Assembly: GCA_025617745.1 (NCBI GenBank) | Contig: CM046861.1 | Coordinates: 11,142,244-11,206,243, forward strand | DNA length: 64,000 bases | Reading direction: 5' to 3' | Source: Heliocidaris erythrogramma | Lineage: Eukaryota > Echinodermata > Echinoidea > Camarodonta > Echinometridae | Shown: positions 1 to 11,598 of the stretch, piece after piece | How positions within the stretch are numbered: position 1 is the stretch's first letter | Layout: each line of letters begins with the position of its first letter | The notes under the pieces: model-generated | What the model saw: the letters and a program-made list of their open reading frames with translations, nothing else | Databases searched by the model: none | What the model was told of the DNA's origin: nothing | Program-made: the position numbers and the translations under genes

Positions 1-1190
1 ATTTGCAAATTTCCCCAACCAGGTGCGGTTCAGAATCACTTAACTACCAATTCAGAGTGCCTTGGGGTTACGAAAAGACAAATCCAATTTTGATTGCATT
101 TTGCCCAATGTCCCTACAGAGTAAGGCATTTTTGGGATGGAAGGCTGTGTCAATAGGATGGCAGTGATATGGTTTAAAAATGATTTGATATCCAGCTAGC
201 CATGAAGTCACTTAGCCCAGATATCATTCAATTTCAGATACCCGAAAGCGATTAGGCATATAATTTGGTCCATTGGGCCAGATATCGTGATATGGTGTGT
301 GTGTGTCTGTGTATGATCCCCATGCATGCTTTTTCCCCCTCCTTTTTAAAAAATGATGTACGTAAATCATGTCAATAGATTCTGTTATTGTGGAAAAATA
401 TTATCGATGTCATGATCAAATATTCTCTTGATTTTGATTCTTTAGCATTTAAGCAGATACTCTTTAATGATTCACAGGCCCTTATGTGGTTAAATTGAAT
501 GTATATATAGTTTTTATGTTTCTATAATTGTTACCCCTTGAAATAATTGTTCTTTGGACAAATACAGAACACCTTATAAAGTGCATAGTACTTTATTCTT
601 TATGAAATAAGACCAACAAAACAAAAATTAAATAGTAAGTACCTCTTGAGCTGATATGCATGTAATCAGGAATTGATATTCTATCACTTTCTATTAGAAC
701 ATCATATTTGATAATATTTATCTTTGAAATATAAGATTGATGACTGTGATTAAATACATCATCTCTGTTTCTTATTATTATTATGTATCAATAGAAAACT
801 GGAAAGGTAAGATTTTAAGATGGTTCGCCTTATCACAAAGCTTGTACAGATATGAATCTGATGTGTTTGTTTTAATGCTCTTTATTTTTCAAATTTATTT
901 GCAAGTTTATTTACTTTTTTTTAAACACTGAGGTTTTGATACCACTTTAATGCAAGGTATTGACTTGACTAATACCTTTAATTTATGATTTATGCCTCAA
1001 AAACACATTAACACCTACAGCATTATTGATCAGTGAAAACTGAAAGTAAATCTAATTGGTTTTTGCAAAATAGGTATGAAATGCTTCCAAAGTATTTATG
1101 TTAACTCAGGCAATTAATAAGTAATGAATTTTTGTTTCATTTTTGCTTAATATATTTTTAGTTTCAAAGTACAATGCAACTCCATGTAAG
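1..1190. other. No gene recognised
   Basis: AT-rich sequence with a short gtgtgtgtgt tract at 293-308. No exon with splice sites and homology seen. Confidence 0.6.
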
Positions 1191-1196
1191 ATATCA

Positions 1197-1275
1197 TCTG
1201 TCGAGAGCCGGAAGGGCGTAAACTCCTATACTTTAACACAGAGTTAACGCCCTTCTGGCTCCAAACAGACGAACA
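1197..1275. repeat. Hairpin repeat copy 1
   Basis: Left arm gagccggaagggcgtaaac, right arm gagttaacgcccttctggct then ccaaacagacga. Member of a nine-copy family with core GCCAGAAGGGCGTTAA and its complement separated by 15-25 nt. Confidence 0.85.
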
Positions 1276-1578
1276 GATGAATTTTCTGAAGCATATCACA
1301 TCATGTTGGATTATGGATTGAACTTTAATACGTGCATGATTAAACCTACATGAATTTAGGTTAGGAAACTAGGACCTGAAAGGACATGATTGGCTTGATC
1401 AATTATTGAGAGTAGAATGCAATTAAAGTGGGTGTGAAAGGTTTGACATGTATTTAATGCTGGATGGCTGATTGAAGAATGAGTTAAACGAGATAGAGAG
1501 AATGTAAGAGGGTTAGAATAGGTAAGTACATGCATGAAGAAAAAAATATGAAGAAAAGGGGAGGGGAAGAGAGAGATA

Positions 1579-1877
1579 GACCCCGTTCTTATTACAAGAG
1601 ATAGCGTGCTCTAGCAGTCGCGCTAGATTGCGCCACCTCTAAGGTGAGAACGCGGCGACGTTGTTTCAGCGCGGTCCACGGCGATCCCAAACTGGACCAC
1701 CTCTGGGGGGTGGTCCACGAGAGATAGCGCGATCTAGAGCGCGCCTTTCGCAGTTTACTGTGCAGAGAGTGCTTTATAGATCGCGCTACCCTCTGCAGGG
1801 TGGACCTCCCTGGCGCGCGCCAGGATTGCCCCACGATAGCACGATCCACTTTCCCATCTCATAATGAGAACGGTGTC
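1579..1877. mobile_element. GC-rich foldback MITE, about 300 bp
   Basis: Inverted ends gaccccgttcttatta and taatgagaacggtgtc. The interior is unusually GC-rich for the region, with repeated gatcgcgct/agcgcgatc words and paired gtccacc blocks. It explains several overlapping short ORFs on both strands. Confidence 0.8.
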
Positions 1878-2588
1878 ATAGATATATAGATCCAGATAGA
1901 TGAATACACAGAGAGAGGGAGGGAGAAAGATTGGCAAGCTTTAAGAAGGGGAAACAGAGATAAGGGGAGAAGGAAAAGAGAAAAACAGACTGCGAAAATG
2001 AACTTATCCTTGAATATGAAACTCTTTATTCATTATTTAAAAGGAGTGTGTTAGATTTAAGATTTATGCTAAATATCAGATACAGTTTTATCAAAAATGC
2101 ACATCACCTTTATAAGCTTGATGAGTACCCCCCACCCTGTCATGATGCTTGACATTCACACCATGCACTCATGCCACACACTCACACCACAAACTCATTA
2201 TCCAGATGGAATTATCTCACCAGTCTAGAAAGAATTATACTGTCTTATGTTTTGCAATGTGAAACATGCAATTAATTTCAGTAATATGTTACACAGGATG
2301 TCACATTATTATACACTGTACTGCTGTTGCCATGGCTTATTAAAGCTGAATTGCTATGTTAGGTACGCTTGCAATAACGTGTTGGCTACGATGCCTGAGT
2401 AATCTCAGTCTGGAATGATTGGAAAATAAATTTTAGTCCTAAATCAAATTGTACTTGATGTTTTAACGATGAATTGTTATAAAGATGTTGCATTACACTT
2501 AAGATGAAGGGACTCAACATAAAGAATGTTGCTTTATATAATTTTGAATATTATACAAAGATTTATAGAAATATGAACTGTAAGGTCA

Positions 2589-2660
2589 TCAGCTGGGAGC
2601 CAGAATGGCGTTAACTCATCATTTTCATGAAGTTTTACGCCCTTTTCGCTCTCAGCAGAG
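2589..2660. repeat. Hairpin repeat copy 2
   Basis: gggagccagaatggcgttaa paired with tttacgcccttttcgctctc; decayed in both arms. Confidence 0.75.
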
Positions 2661-3188
2661 GGTATTATCTCTCCATCTCTAACCGTAGAGTCGAAATAAT
2701 AGAAAAATAAAGGATTTGAAATCTCCATGCGGCTGATCTACCAGTGACTGGCTTGAATTTCTAAATCCTAAATAAAAGAAAGTCTGTCAAGTGCAATTAA
2801 CATGTCACAACCTTAAGTGCACTCCAAACAGAAACGGACACTTATCCACTTGAACAGTTTTATGCCCCTTTAAATAGACTTAAGTGCTTGAGAAGAATTT
2901 CCTAGTTCTTGATGGTATAGAAAGTGGATGAATCAGATAATACTTCTATCACATTAGAAATTCATGTCCTCAGCCCACACTGTATACCTGGAATGCTGTG
3001 AATGCCGTAAGTTGATTCGGGCAGGAAATCGACACCCGTTCTTTCTGAAATCGACATGACTTGATGTTTATCATGACAAATCAAAAACTGTAGTTTATTT
3101 TTAACAGGTATCATAACTGTTATTACATTACTAATTTCAAGATATAAGATCTTGTATATGATTCCATTTTTCTTTCAGTAGGATGTAT

Positions 3189-3276
3189 TATATCGTGTGT
3201 TGAGAGCCAGAAGGGCGTTAACTCTGTGTTAAAACATATGACTTAACGCCCTTCTGGCTCTCAACACACGATATAC
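3189..3276. repeat. Hairpin repeat copy 3, best preserved
   Basis: Perfect arms of about 33 bp from tatatcgtgtgttgagag through gccagaagggcgttaa, mirrored on the right down to acacacgatata. The 21-nt loop is unpaired. The longest copy, so it may define the true element ends. Confidence 0.92.
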
Positions 3277-3775
3277 AAGTTTGTCTAATACTTTACCATC
3301 TTCATTAGATCTCTACATACATGTACATGTTGCCATATCCATAAGCAAGAGTTTGATTTTGTAATTGTAAAAGAAAGAGATCTTGAGGATTTGTCTTGAC
3401 TGATTTAGATTTTAATTTCTTTTTCTCTATGAAATAAATGTTGCCAAGTGCAGTAAGCATATCACACTATTTTTCCATTATACTTCGTTATACATCCCTT
3501 CCTGAAAGTAAAAAGTGTGACGTAAAGCTGTGACGATTGCTCTGCTTTCAATTTCCTGCAATAACCAAATTCCTAACTCCAATTCTGGACCCAACTAACC
3601 CAACTTGAACCCTAAACCTAATCTAAAAATAATTGAAACCCTAACCCTAACCTTATATACCTTTGAGGAAATAAAAGCTGGAGCAATTGTCGTTGGAGCA
3701 AATGTCAGATCACCGCATTATCTCCTACTACTTAACATAAGGTACATGCACTTCTAGTTTTCAGCAGATTACATA

Positions 3776-3840
3776 CTCTGCTGAGTGCCAAAAGGCATAA
3801 AATCATCTCTTTTACTTATGCCCTTCTGGCTCCCAGCAGA
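3776..3840. repeat. Hairpin repeat copy 4
   Basis: tgctgagtgccaaaaggcat and atgcccttctggctcccagc. The left arm is decayed. Confidence 0.75.
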
Positions 3841-4169
3841 TTGCCTTGTGTAATATGTTACCATCTTCAGTAGATCATACATATGTCGCTACTTCTTGTT
3901 AAGAGGAGTTAGATCACGTTTGGTTCTGTTTGTGCACCAGGGGAGCTACACACCAGGTGTACCCATCTGATTATGGTATCTGCTTTGTACATGGATGAAT
4001 TTCCTGCCCTGGAGCGGAGATTGCATGCAGTTGAATAGAGAGATGTCGTGGAGGAACTCCAAGATGTGTAGTTCCACCCTAGGGCAATAATGAAATTGGG
4101 TTTGTAGCATTGCATTGAGAGAGTGCGGCAGCCTTGGATGCACTCAAGAACATGAACCTGTATCTGTTT

Positions 4170-4238
4170 TGTGTGTGTGTGTGTGAGAGAGTGAGAGGGA
4201 GAGGGGAAGAGGGAGGAGGTAGAGAGATAGACAGATAG

Positions 4239-4276
<38 letters not shown>

Positions 4277-4500
4277 AGGGCGAGGGATTGGGGAGAGAGA
4301 GAAAAGGCTAATGTACTCTGAATTATCCGTTCAAAGAAAATCATCCTGTCCCCTTTTCTCTCTCTCTCTCTCTCTTTCTCTCTCTTTTCCTCCCACATTC
4401 CCATCCTCCCATCATCCCTCCCTCTCCCTTTCACCTCTCACCTCTCCTTGTTTGGTCCCTTTCTCTTCCCTCTCTCTTTCTTACTCTCTAACCTTTCTTG
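4170..4500. repeat. GT, GA and CT microsatellites
   Basis: (gt)n at 4170-4184, (ga)n at 4238-4271, then pyrimidine (ctctct) sequence at 4357-4490 after a short spacer. The purine and pyrimidine blocks are complementary enough to fold back. Confidence 0.9.
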
Positions 4501-5358
4501 CAAGCAAATACATGTACATATACTTTTCATGTGGTATTAATGAATAAAGAGAAATAGAATGAACACAAAAAGCAAAATCAGAATTAATCCATGGGGGAGG
4601 GGGTAGTACACTTATCAGTTAAATATACCGGTACTAGCAATTCTCATTTTGATTTTGGCATAATAGCCAGTTCAGGATGAGAATGCACATGGCTGGAATC
4701 CCTCATGCACAACTGTGCGGGCAGTTGGTCCTTTAATGTCTAATTACTGCATCTGAAATTGACATTGATTTCGATCTGAATTTGAGCTCCGTGGCGGGGT
4801 TCGTGTTACGATTGTCATAGGAGACAATTCACAGCTGTTAAAAAGCGTTCTGTTGTCAAGCGTGGAGAAGTGATATGACCTGAACAGATGCTCAAAGATA
4901 CTCAAAGCTCTGTCTGTCTGTCTGTCTGTCCCACATGCATGTCTGTAGAACTCGAGTTATCTTTCAAGGCCCGTCATTAGTGATAACATTAAGAATATCT
5001 GTCTTTAAAGGGAGTGGAAATGTAGTCGAGGAGGAAATAACGGTGCATGCTCTGTGTATTCAGAAAAGTGCATTCTAGGAAAGTTGTGGGGTGGTATTTT
5101 GAAAATTATTTCATCTTTAGTTTAAGTGGAATGGTTTGAATAGTCCTTACAAATCTAAACGTTGTGTCATATTTGTCAATGACTGCAAATAGGTAGCTGC
5201 ATATGCTGAAGACAACCTTGCAAACACCATTTAATAAAGACAGTAATTTGAAATGATTTGATATGACCAAAACATAAATTATTTCACTGAATTTAACATA
5301 AAATGCTTTTCAAAATACCACCCCTGCAGTCTTAAGCCTCATGTGTTGTCAAATATAA

Positions 5359-5436
5359 TCTGTTGAGAGCCAGAAGGACGTTAACTGCGTGTTAAAGTAT
5401 ATGAGTTAAACGCCCTTCTGGCTCCAAACAGACGAT
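5359..5436. repeat. Hairpin repeat copy 5
   Basis: gttgagagccagaaggacgt and aaacgcccttctggctcc then aaacagacgatata. A one-base insertion (ttaaacg) sits in the right arm. Confidence 0.85.
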
Positions 5437-5539
5437 ATATTTTGTACATGTATATCATGTAATGATATCTGTTGTGTAATATTCAAGCAGATCATAGAAT
5501 ATGATGCATTGAATCATAGTTAGTGAGGATCATATATTG

Positions 5540-5613
5540 CCTGCTGAGTGCCAGAATGGTGTTAACTCATATACTCGTGTAGAGTCTATGCCCTTCTGGC
5601 TGTCAACATGATA
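5540..5613. repeat. Hairpin repeat copy 6
   Basis: ctgctgagtgccagaatggt and tatgcccttctggctgtcaa, about 105 bp after copy 5. Confidence 0.78.
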
Positions 5614-6221
5614 TTCAGAAATTGCCATATGATATACACTGTACTCTGCATATGCTAGAATTACCGTTTTATGTAACCATAACATTGCATTTTTTGTCAC
5701 ACCCCTAAATGTTTAAATTTATGTTGTGCTCTGAGAAGGCATTTTCGTCGCCTTGATGACAAATTATTTTGTTTAAACGATCGCACTGCCATAAATTTTA
5801 CACAGTTGTAGATACATTGAAGCATGTGCACAAGCTGTCATTATTGGTTTATAGTTCACAATTCACATCTTGTATGTTTTTATTTGTTCAACAGCATGCT
5901 AAAGCAGTAAGTACAATAATCTTCTTCAAATAGACTTTGTTTGTTTCAAGATCCCTGGCTATTTGCCCCTTTTTGATTGTGGATTGTTGTATATTTTAAA
6001 AGCTTGCTGTGTTTTGCACCATTTTTTTTTCTTACTGTATTCATTTGAATTTAAGAATGCATGTTTGTTGTTTCTCAAAAGCTTTGGAACAGAATTTTAT
6101 GAGCTTGCGATGTGCAGTGATTTTTTTGATAAATGTTGCCTTTTCTCCAGGATTCTTTTGTGGCTGTTTCTGATATATTCAGTTATGTATTTGGTGCAAA
6201 GGCTCAGTACATTGTAAAACA

Positions 6222-6365
6222 AGTTGGGTAAAATTTTTACCCAATTTGGGGTAAAAAGGGAACATGCTCATTTGTTGGGTAAGATCCTACTCAATGTTGG
6301 GTAAATTTCCCCCTATAATGAGTAAAATTTGGGTAAGGTATTGGGTAGAATTTTACCCTGCATTT
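6222..6365. repeat. Cluster of GGGTAAAATTTTACCC-like words
   Basis: At least seven ttgggtaaa/tttaccc words in 140 bp (for example gggtaaaatttttaccc at 6227). Reads as a decayed palindrome-rich element; no coding potential. Confidence 0.6.
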
Positions 6366-6972
6366 TTGGAATGTAGAAGTAAAGGATTAAAGCCAATTTT
6401 GAGTACTTGCAGTGAAGCTTAAATTCAAGAAAAAATTTAAACATTATTATGAATTGTTAATGTTATCATGTAATAATCAGGTGGTATATGGTAAGGTTTT
6501 GGCCAGCCAAAATCAGCAACAACTTACTGAAAAACATGTAAATTTAAATTCACCAATTCAGAAATGCATTTACTGTGTAGTTATCATATATGAGTTTATA
6601 TCCTTCTGAAATCTCAGCAGGAAATATTACTATAACTATGGATAGAAAAGGAACAAATTAGTTGAAAAGATAAAAAGAAAAGACTTTAGAAACAGAATAA
6701 ATTCTATTGTACATAGAAAAACAGATCAAAACAAAAGCAGTGATTTCTCATTGAACTTCCTCCATAAGCTCCCTGGAAAATGTATAACAATATGTAGTAT
6801 GCTTCCTGTTTTCACCTTTATTTGATGTGCATTTTATGTGTCCACTTTGCTGTGTTTGCATTGAGAATGGCTTTGAAATGAACATGACATGTACACTATG
6901 GCATGCCTAGATGTGGATTGCAGCTTTGTACACAGTGTGCAGTGTGTTATGTATTGGCCCCTGCATGTATAT

Positions 6973-7262
6973 TATACTATTAATACATGGTTGGGAGTGT
7001 GGTGCCAGATCGCACTAACGCACAAACTCACAACCATGTATTAATAGTTTTATAAAACGGGTCGGCAATATGATTATGAAGTCTATGAATATGGTTACGA
7101 ACCCCATAGAAACGCCAAGAGTCGCACAGTCATGGAGGCTGCCATTTGCTTTCCTAGATGACATCACAGAAGCGCAGCCAACAAAGTCCTGCGCGTTTCA
7201 GTGCGCATGTAATCCCTGCGCTAAAATGACAATTAAACTATGCGATTTCATTGCGTTTTAAG
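6973..7262. mobile_element. MITE, left part, host of the DIRS insertion
   Basis: Begins actattaatacatggttg, whose inverted copy caaccatgtattaatagt closes a small terminal hairpin at about 7030-7047, followed by ttttataaaacgggtcgg. It matches 44434-44781 closely (for example ggaggctgccatttgctttc), then is interrupted by the DIRS at 7263 and resumes at 11852. Confidence 0.85.
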
Positions 7263-7301
7263 ATTTACTGCAATAAATCATATATACCTACCTATTATGC
7301 C
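7263..7301 (+). repeat. DIRS left terminal repeat
   Basis: Begins atttactgcaataaatc and ends ctattatgcc. Its perfect reverse complement is the first 39 nt of the ICR (11505-11543), and it is an imperfect inverted match to the inner part of the right terminus (11797-11827). Confidence 0.9.
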
Positions 7302-7433
7302 AGTAGTCTTGACTACGGGACCCCTTCGAGAATTTAACACAAATGAGTCACAATATTGTGCGCACCCCCCGTAATCCTATTGTCCCCTTCGCCACTCACG
7401 CGCGTCAACACGCTACGGCCATCTTCCTCTTTC
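7281..7433 (+). repeat. DIRS leader, repeated near the right end
   Basis: About 150 bp starting tatatacctacctattatg and ending catcttcctcttt. It recurs in direct orientation at about 11585-11735 with only a few substitutions (for example gagtca/aagtca, gtgcgc/gtgggc). The right copy directly abuts the ICR. Confidence 0.85.
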
Positions 7434-7827
7434 TTGCTCGCCCCCGACGAGTTAGGATGTCGAGTTACGGAGCTCCTGAAATCAGGTCTTTTTGTATCTT
7501 TTCAGCGCGCTTTTTCGCATCGTAAAAGCACTTTTCGGTACTTTTATTCGTCTAGATGATAGTACTCTTGTGTTTTGTTAGTCACTTTTGCCGATTGAAA
7601 GGGATTTTGATTCCTTTTTCTTGGCAATTATTTTTCATTTTTACGGTTAGCCCCACGTAGTTATATCTGTGTGTTTATGGGTGTTTCCGTTTGGCACCGA
7701 GCCTTTGGGTTCGGTGTTTGTTGTTATTTGCTGTGAAATTTGTTGTGCGTATCTCCAAATTTATTATTATTATTACCTGCACTCAGTCAAAGTATTTTGG
7801 TATATTTGTCTGTTTTATTGCAGTGTT

Positions 7828-8115
7828 ATGAGTTCGGAAGAAGAAGCAGCTAGGTCGCGGAGACCTGCTTCTTCCGAAGAGTCGTCTAGCAAGACGGCTC
7901 GGCCCTCCAGAACTCTCCCGAGTACTTCGGTACATGGGGGAGGAAGGAGGGCTGCAGGTAAGTTGCCTAGTGGTGTTTCCCTGCAGAGTTTGCCAGTCTC
8001 GGAGCTTGCGGCTTCGGGGCGGGTGGCGTTAACTGAGCTTGGGACGTCAACTCCGATGCCCGTGGCTTCGGGGTGGGTGGCGTCAGGTTCTAGTGGTGTG
8101 TTTCCCGCACGGTAG
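7828..8115 (+). pseudogene. DIRS gag-like ORF, N-terminal part
   Basis: ATG at 7828 opens MSSEEEAARSRRPASSEESS, a Ser/Arg/Glu-rich start that runs to a stop at 8113-8115. Downstream frames are broken up by internal repeats, so only this part is readable as one frame. The gag-like role follows from position at the 5' end of a DIRS element; there is no recognisable zinc finger. Confidence 0.55.
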
Positions 8116-9060
8116 CGTTCACTCGCTTAAATCCGTTAGGGGAGACGCGTCCCACAAGTGGTTTGGATATCTCGAATCCAATCCCCCGGTCGTTAAGACC
8201 AGAGGGGGAGATGTGTTTCCCGTACGGTAGCGTTCGTTCGTTTAAACCCGTTAGGGGAGATGCGTCCCACTACTGCAGGGCAGCTCACGGGCTCAGCCCA
8301 TGTTGGTCTGGGTTCTCAAACCCTAGCCCCCGGCCGATGCCAATGGGGGAACGAGTACTTCCCGGGCTGTCTATATTGCCAGCTGATGGGAATGCTCGAG
8401 CTAACAATTATGGGCGCTCTTCGGAGCAACAGTGCGTGACTACTTAGTAGTCGATGGGCAAATACCGAGTCATCTCGGTTAGCCCTTGCACTGAGTGCGA
8501 GACTACTAGTGCTCTCCTATTGCCGAGTGGTTCAATAGCGAGTTCACATGCCTTAGTAGTCTATGGGCACATACCGAGTCATCTCGGTCTGCCCTCGCAC
8601 TGGGTGCTTTCAGCACGGCTCAGACTTTGGGTTCAATACCCATAAGTGCGGTCACTGGAGCGAGTGATTACTTCCGGTTTGACCTGAGGTCACGATTACT
8701 AGTGCTCTCCTATTGTTGCCCACGGGCGGAACAATAAAGAGTTCACATACTATTAGTAGTCAGTGGGCGTATACTGGGATCTTGTCCCAGTCTGCCCTCG
8801 CACCTGGTTATTGAATAGCCCCTGGCCGACGCCGTATGGGGGAACGAGTGCTACCCGGGCTGTTGCTTGGCCAGCTGATGGGTAGACTTGAGCTCATTTT
8901 ATGGGCGCTCTACGGAGCAACAGGTGTGCTGACCTGTGTGTGTGACTGCTAGTGCTCTCCTATTGCCGCTCTCTAGTGGTTCAATAGCGAGTTCACATGC
9001 TTTTGTAGTCGGTGGGCAAATGCCGGGTCATCCCGGTCCGCCCTTGCACTGGGCGCCTTG
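8093..9060 (+). repeat. Higher-order repeats inside the DIRS gag region
   Basis: Three repeat types alternate. (1) tgtttcccgcacggtagcg at 8099 and again at 8217 with its flank. (2) A block with gtgctctcctattg, gagttcacatgc and a small palindrome such as accgagtcatctcggt at about 8446, 8553, 8700 and 8950. (3) A block from cccccggccgatgccaat to gcgctcttcggagcaaca at 8324 and 8820. The palindromes keep symmetry while changing sequence (accgagtcatctcggt versus gccgggtcatcccggt). Confidence 0.75.
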
Positions 9061-9375
9061 GCGCCCGGCCCATGGCTGTTGCATCTTCTTGCTCAGCCGA
9101 TATGGGTAATTGGTGCGCGTCTTTGGGTTCAATACCCTCAGCGCACTTCTCCCATAAAGGGAGGTGAGCGTCCCTCAGCGGAGGGTTCGGTTCATGTTCC
9201 CGAAGGGCTTCGGGGATCCAAATGAAACCGAATAAACGCTCTGAAAAGCGGGTTTCGACTTAGGCTCTTTTTGAGCCAATCAGAAGGAAGCCTAAGGGAA
9301 GGGGCTAAAAGAGGCAAGGCTTTGCCTGCCTCTTGACCGTCGGGTTTAGCTAACCCACCGGCCTCTCAAGCTGAG

Positions 9376-10653
9376 ATGTTCGGTGTGAGATGGGCTTTGC
9401 CCAGACTCAGGGTTGGTCCCTTGTACCAGGCATCACATCCCCTGCTTTTGTCCCTTTTTTGGGTCGGACATCGAGACTACGACGCGGTCTTGAAAGTTTT
9501 CGAAGATGCGTATTTCCACTTTCCCATTCATCGCGCTTCGCGCGATCTTCTGGGGTTTTCCTTCCTCTCAGAGACTTATCGCTTTCGCACTCTTCCCTTC
9601 GGGCTGCGCCCAGTCCCTCGGGTTTTTACTCAGGTTGTAGCCGTGCTGGCAGCCTCTCTGAGGCTACGCGGCCTTCGGCTATTTTTGCTACCTGGACGAT
9701 TGGCTTCTCCTAGCGGAGTCGCGCGATTGTTTGTTGGACGAGACTCGTTTGCTCTTCAATCTTACTCAAGACTTGGGTTTCCTAATAATTTGGGAAAAGT
9801 CAGAGTTAGTTCCTACTTGCAGCCCAGTTTTTCTGGGGGCTGTGTTGGACATTTGGAATCAGTTGGCTCGGCCCAGTCGAGACAGCTAGGTTTCTCACCA
9901 TTGTCTCGGCAGCTCGCAAGCTCATGCTGGCCAGAAAGGTTCTTGCGCGAGGCAAGTCCTTCCGTACCCCCCCCCCCCCTTCCGTTGATCTCGGTTTCGA
10001 CGGACGCCTCTCGGTTGGGGTGGGGAGGACATTGCAATGGCAGCGCAGTCGCGGGGGATTGGTCTCATCTTGGGACTCTTCCCCATATTAATGTCCTGGA
10101 GTTTATGGCATTTCTTTTAACCCTGCTTCATTTCAGAAGTCGACTTTTCAGTCGTTCAGTTCTGATCCTCACGGACAATGTCACTGTGGCGGCTTATGTC
10201 AATCTGCAGGGAGGCACTCGTTCTGCTATCCTGAATGCCCTAGCAGCACAGCTGTGGAGGTGGTGTTGTCGCATGGCGATCACACCCGTGGCCTCTTTCA
10301 TCCCCGGTCAGGAAAACCTCATTGCGGATTTTCTGTCTCGGGGCAGGTGTCTTCCATCGGAATGGATGCTCCATCCAGAGGTCTTTCGCCGCATTTGCAG
10401 TTACCTGGATCCACTGGAAGTGGATCTTTTTGCGTCGGTTCTAAACCACCTACTTCCGATATATTGCTCCTGTGCGCGCGATTGGGGAGCTTGGGCTCTC
10501 AATGCTTTCTCTCTCAGTTGGGAGAATCTTCGAGGATTTGCCTTTCCTCCCTTCCAGCTGATTCCGCGAGTCTTGCGGAAGATCAGGGAAGATCGGGCTC
10601 GGGTGCTTGTGATAGCTCCCTTTTGGCCAAGGAGGAGTTGGTTCCGGAGCTAA
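9376..10653 (+). pseudogene. DIRS reverse transcriptase and RNase H, frameshifted
   Basis: The main frame (425 codons) reads DAYFHFPIHR, YRFRTLPFGLRP, then RNase H blocks STDASRLGWGGH, HINVLEF, ILTDN and ADFLSRG, and ends RVLRKIREDRARVLVIAPFW. These are DIRS/Ngaro-type RT-RH signatures. The catalytic YLDD box, with WLLLAES after it, lies at 9689-9715 in another frame, and the RT connection stays in that frame until about 9890. At least two frameshifts therefore inactivate RT while the RNase H residues remain. A 13-C run at 9968 precedes the RNase H part. Confidence 0.9.
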
Positions 10654-10762
10654 TGAGCCTTCTGGCGGCTCAACCGTTCCTTCTTCCGTTAAGAGTGGAT
10701 CTGGTGTTGCAGCCCCTCTCGGGGATTCTTCACCACAATCCAGAGTCCCTTCATTTGACTGC

Positions 10763-11511
10763 TTGGCCCCTGTCGGGGAATCTGCAAGACAGTCGGGTCT
10801 CTGTGATAGAGCCGCAGAATTTTTATTGTCCAGTCGTAGAGTTTCTACTAGGGAAATTTATAATTCCCGTCTTTCGGTCTTTTTCCTTTGGCGTAAAGAG
10901 CGAAATCAAACCCCTTATAGGCTCCTATTGGTTCAATTGCGGATTTTCTAATCTCGCTATATCCGAGGCTACCGTTCGACGATCGGGGCCATTCATTCGG
11001 GTTTCTCAGATGGTTCGGGGATTTCCAATTCCCCGCTGTTAAGTGGTTTGATTCGGTCGTTCTTTCTGAAGCGACCTCCTTGTTCTAGGTTAGTACCGTC
11101 TTGGAGTCTGCCTAAGGTCCTGGAGGCCTTGGCGAAACCTCCTTTCGAACCGTTAGGTGAAGCTCGCTTCATCATCTTACGGTTAAGACGCTCTTTTTGG
11201 TAGCTATTGCCTCTGGGCAGAGGCGCAGTACTCTTCATGCTCTCTGCCTTGCTCCTGGTCATGTTCGCTGGGAGAGAAAAGGCGTTAGATTGATTCCTAA
11301 GGCTTCTTTTATTGCCAAGAATCAGACAGCTGCCTCTGGCCCTGTTGAGATTTTTCTTTGTCCGCTTTCTGGGTTTTCGTCAGTGCGCGAGGACAAAGTT
11401 TGGTGTCCTGTAAGGGCTCTCAAATTGTATATTGATAAGACTAAGTCTTATCGTAAGGATGATCAGTTGTTCCTGATCACTAGAGAGAGAGTTGGCGCTG
11501 GTCTGGCATAA
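10763..11511 (+). pseudogene. DIRS tyrosine recombinase, broken and C-terminally truncated
   Basis: The N-terminal core-binding part reads STREIYNSRLSVFFLW and is stopped by taa at 10949-10951. The frame then resumes as RSTIGAIHSGFSDGSG and LPKVLEALAKPPFEP. A frameshift near 11166 leads into the catalytic start LFLVAIASGQRRSTLHAL, whose Arg is the first recombinase active-site Arg. The frame ends at 11511 inside the ICR, before any H-x-x-R or catalytic Tyr box. The C-terminal catalytic half is missing. Confidence 0.85.
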
Positions 11512-11598
11512 TAGGTAGGTATATATGATTTATTGCAGTAAATTTGTAAAATCAGCACTGATTTTCTTATTTACTATATAAATCTATATACCTACCTA
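11505..11598 (+). repeat. DIRS internal complementary region (ICR)
   Basis: The first 39 nt (11505-11543) are the reverse complement of 7263-7301; the next 55 nt (11544-11598) are the reverse complement of 11797-11851. The ICR therefore spells the junction of a circular form, ttttacaa/atttactgc, in antisense. In the DIRS replication model this region templates completion of the ends. It is intact although the ORFs have decayed. Confidence 0.95.

Noticed and set aside
1592..1937. Three overlapping short ORFs on both strands
   Set aside because: They arise from the GC-rich palindromic MITE; no motif or splice context.
1197..5613. CRISPR-like spacing of repeats
   Set aside because: Units are self-complementary hairpins at irregular intervals in a eukaryotic genome; no array.
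9390..10037. Alternative-frame and antisense ORFs in the DIRS RT region
   Set aside because: Shadow frames of the RT/RNase H region; antisense 9813-10037 has no motif.
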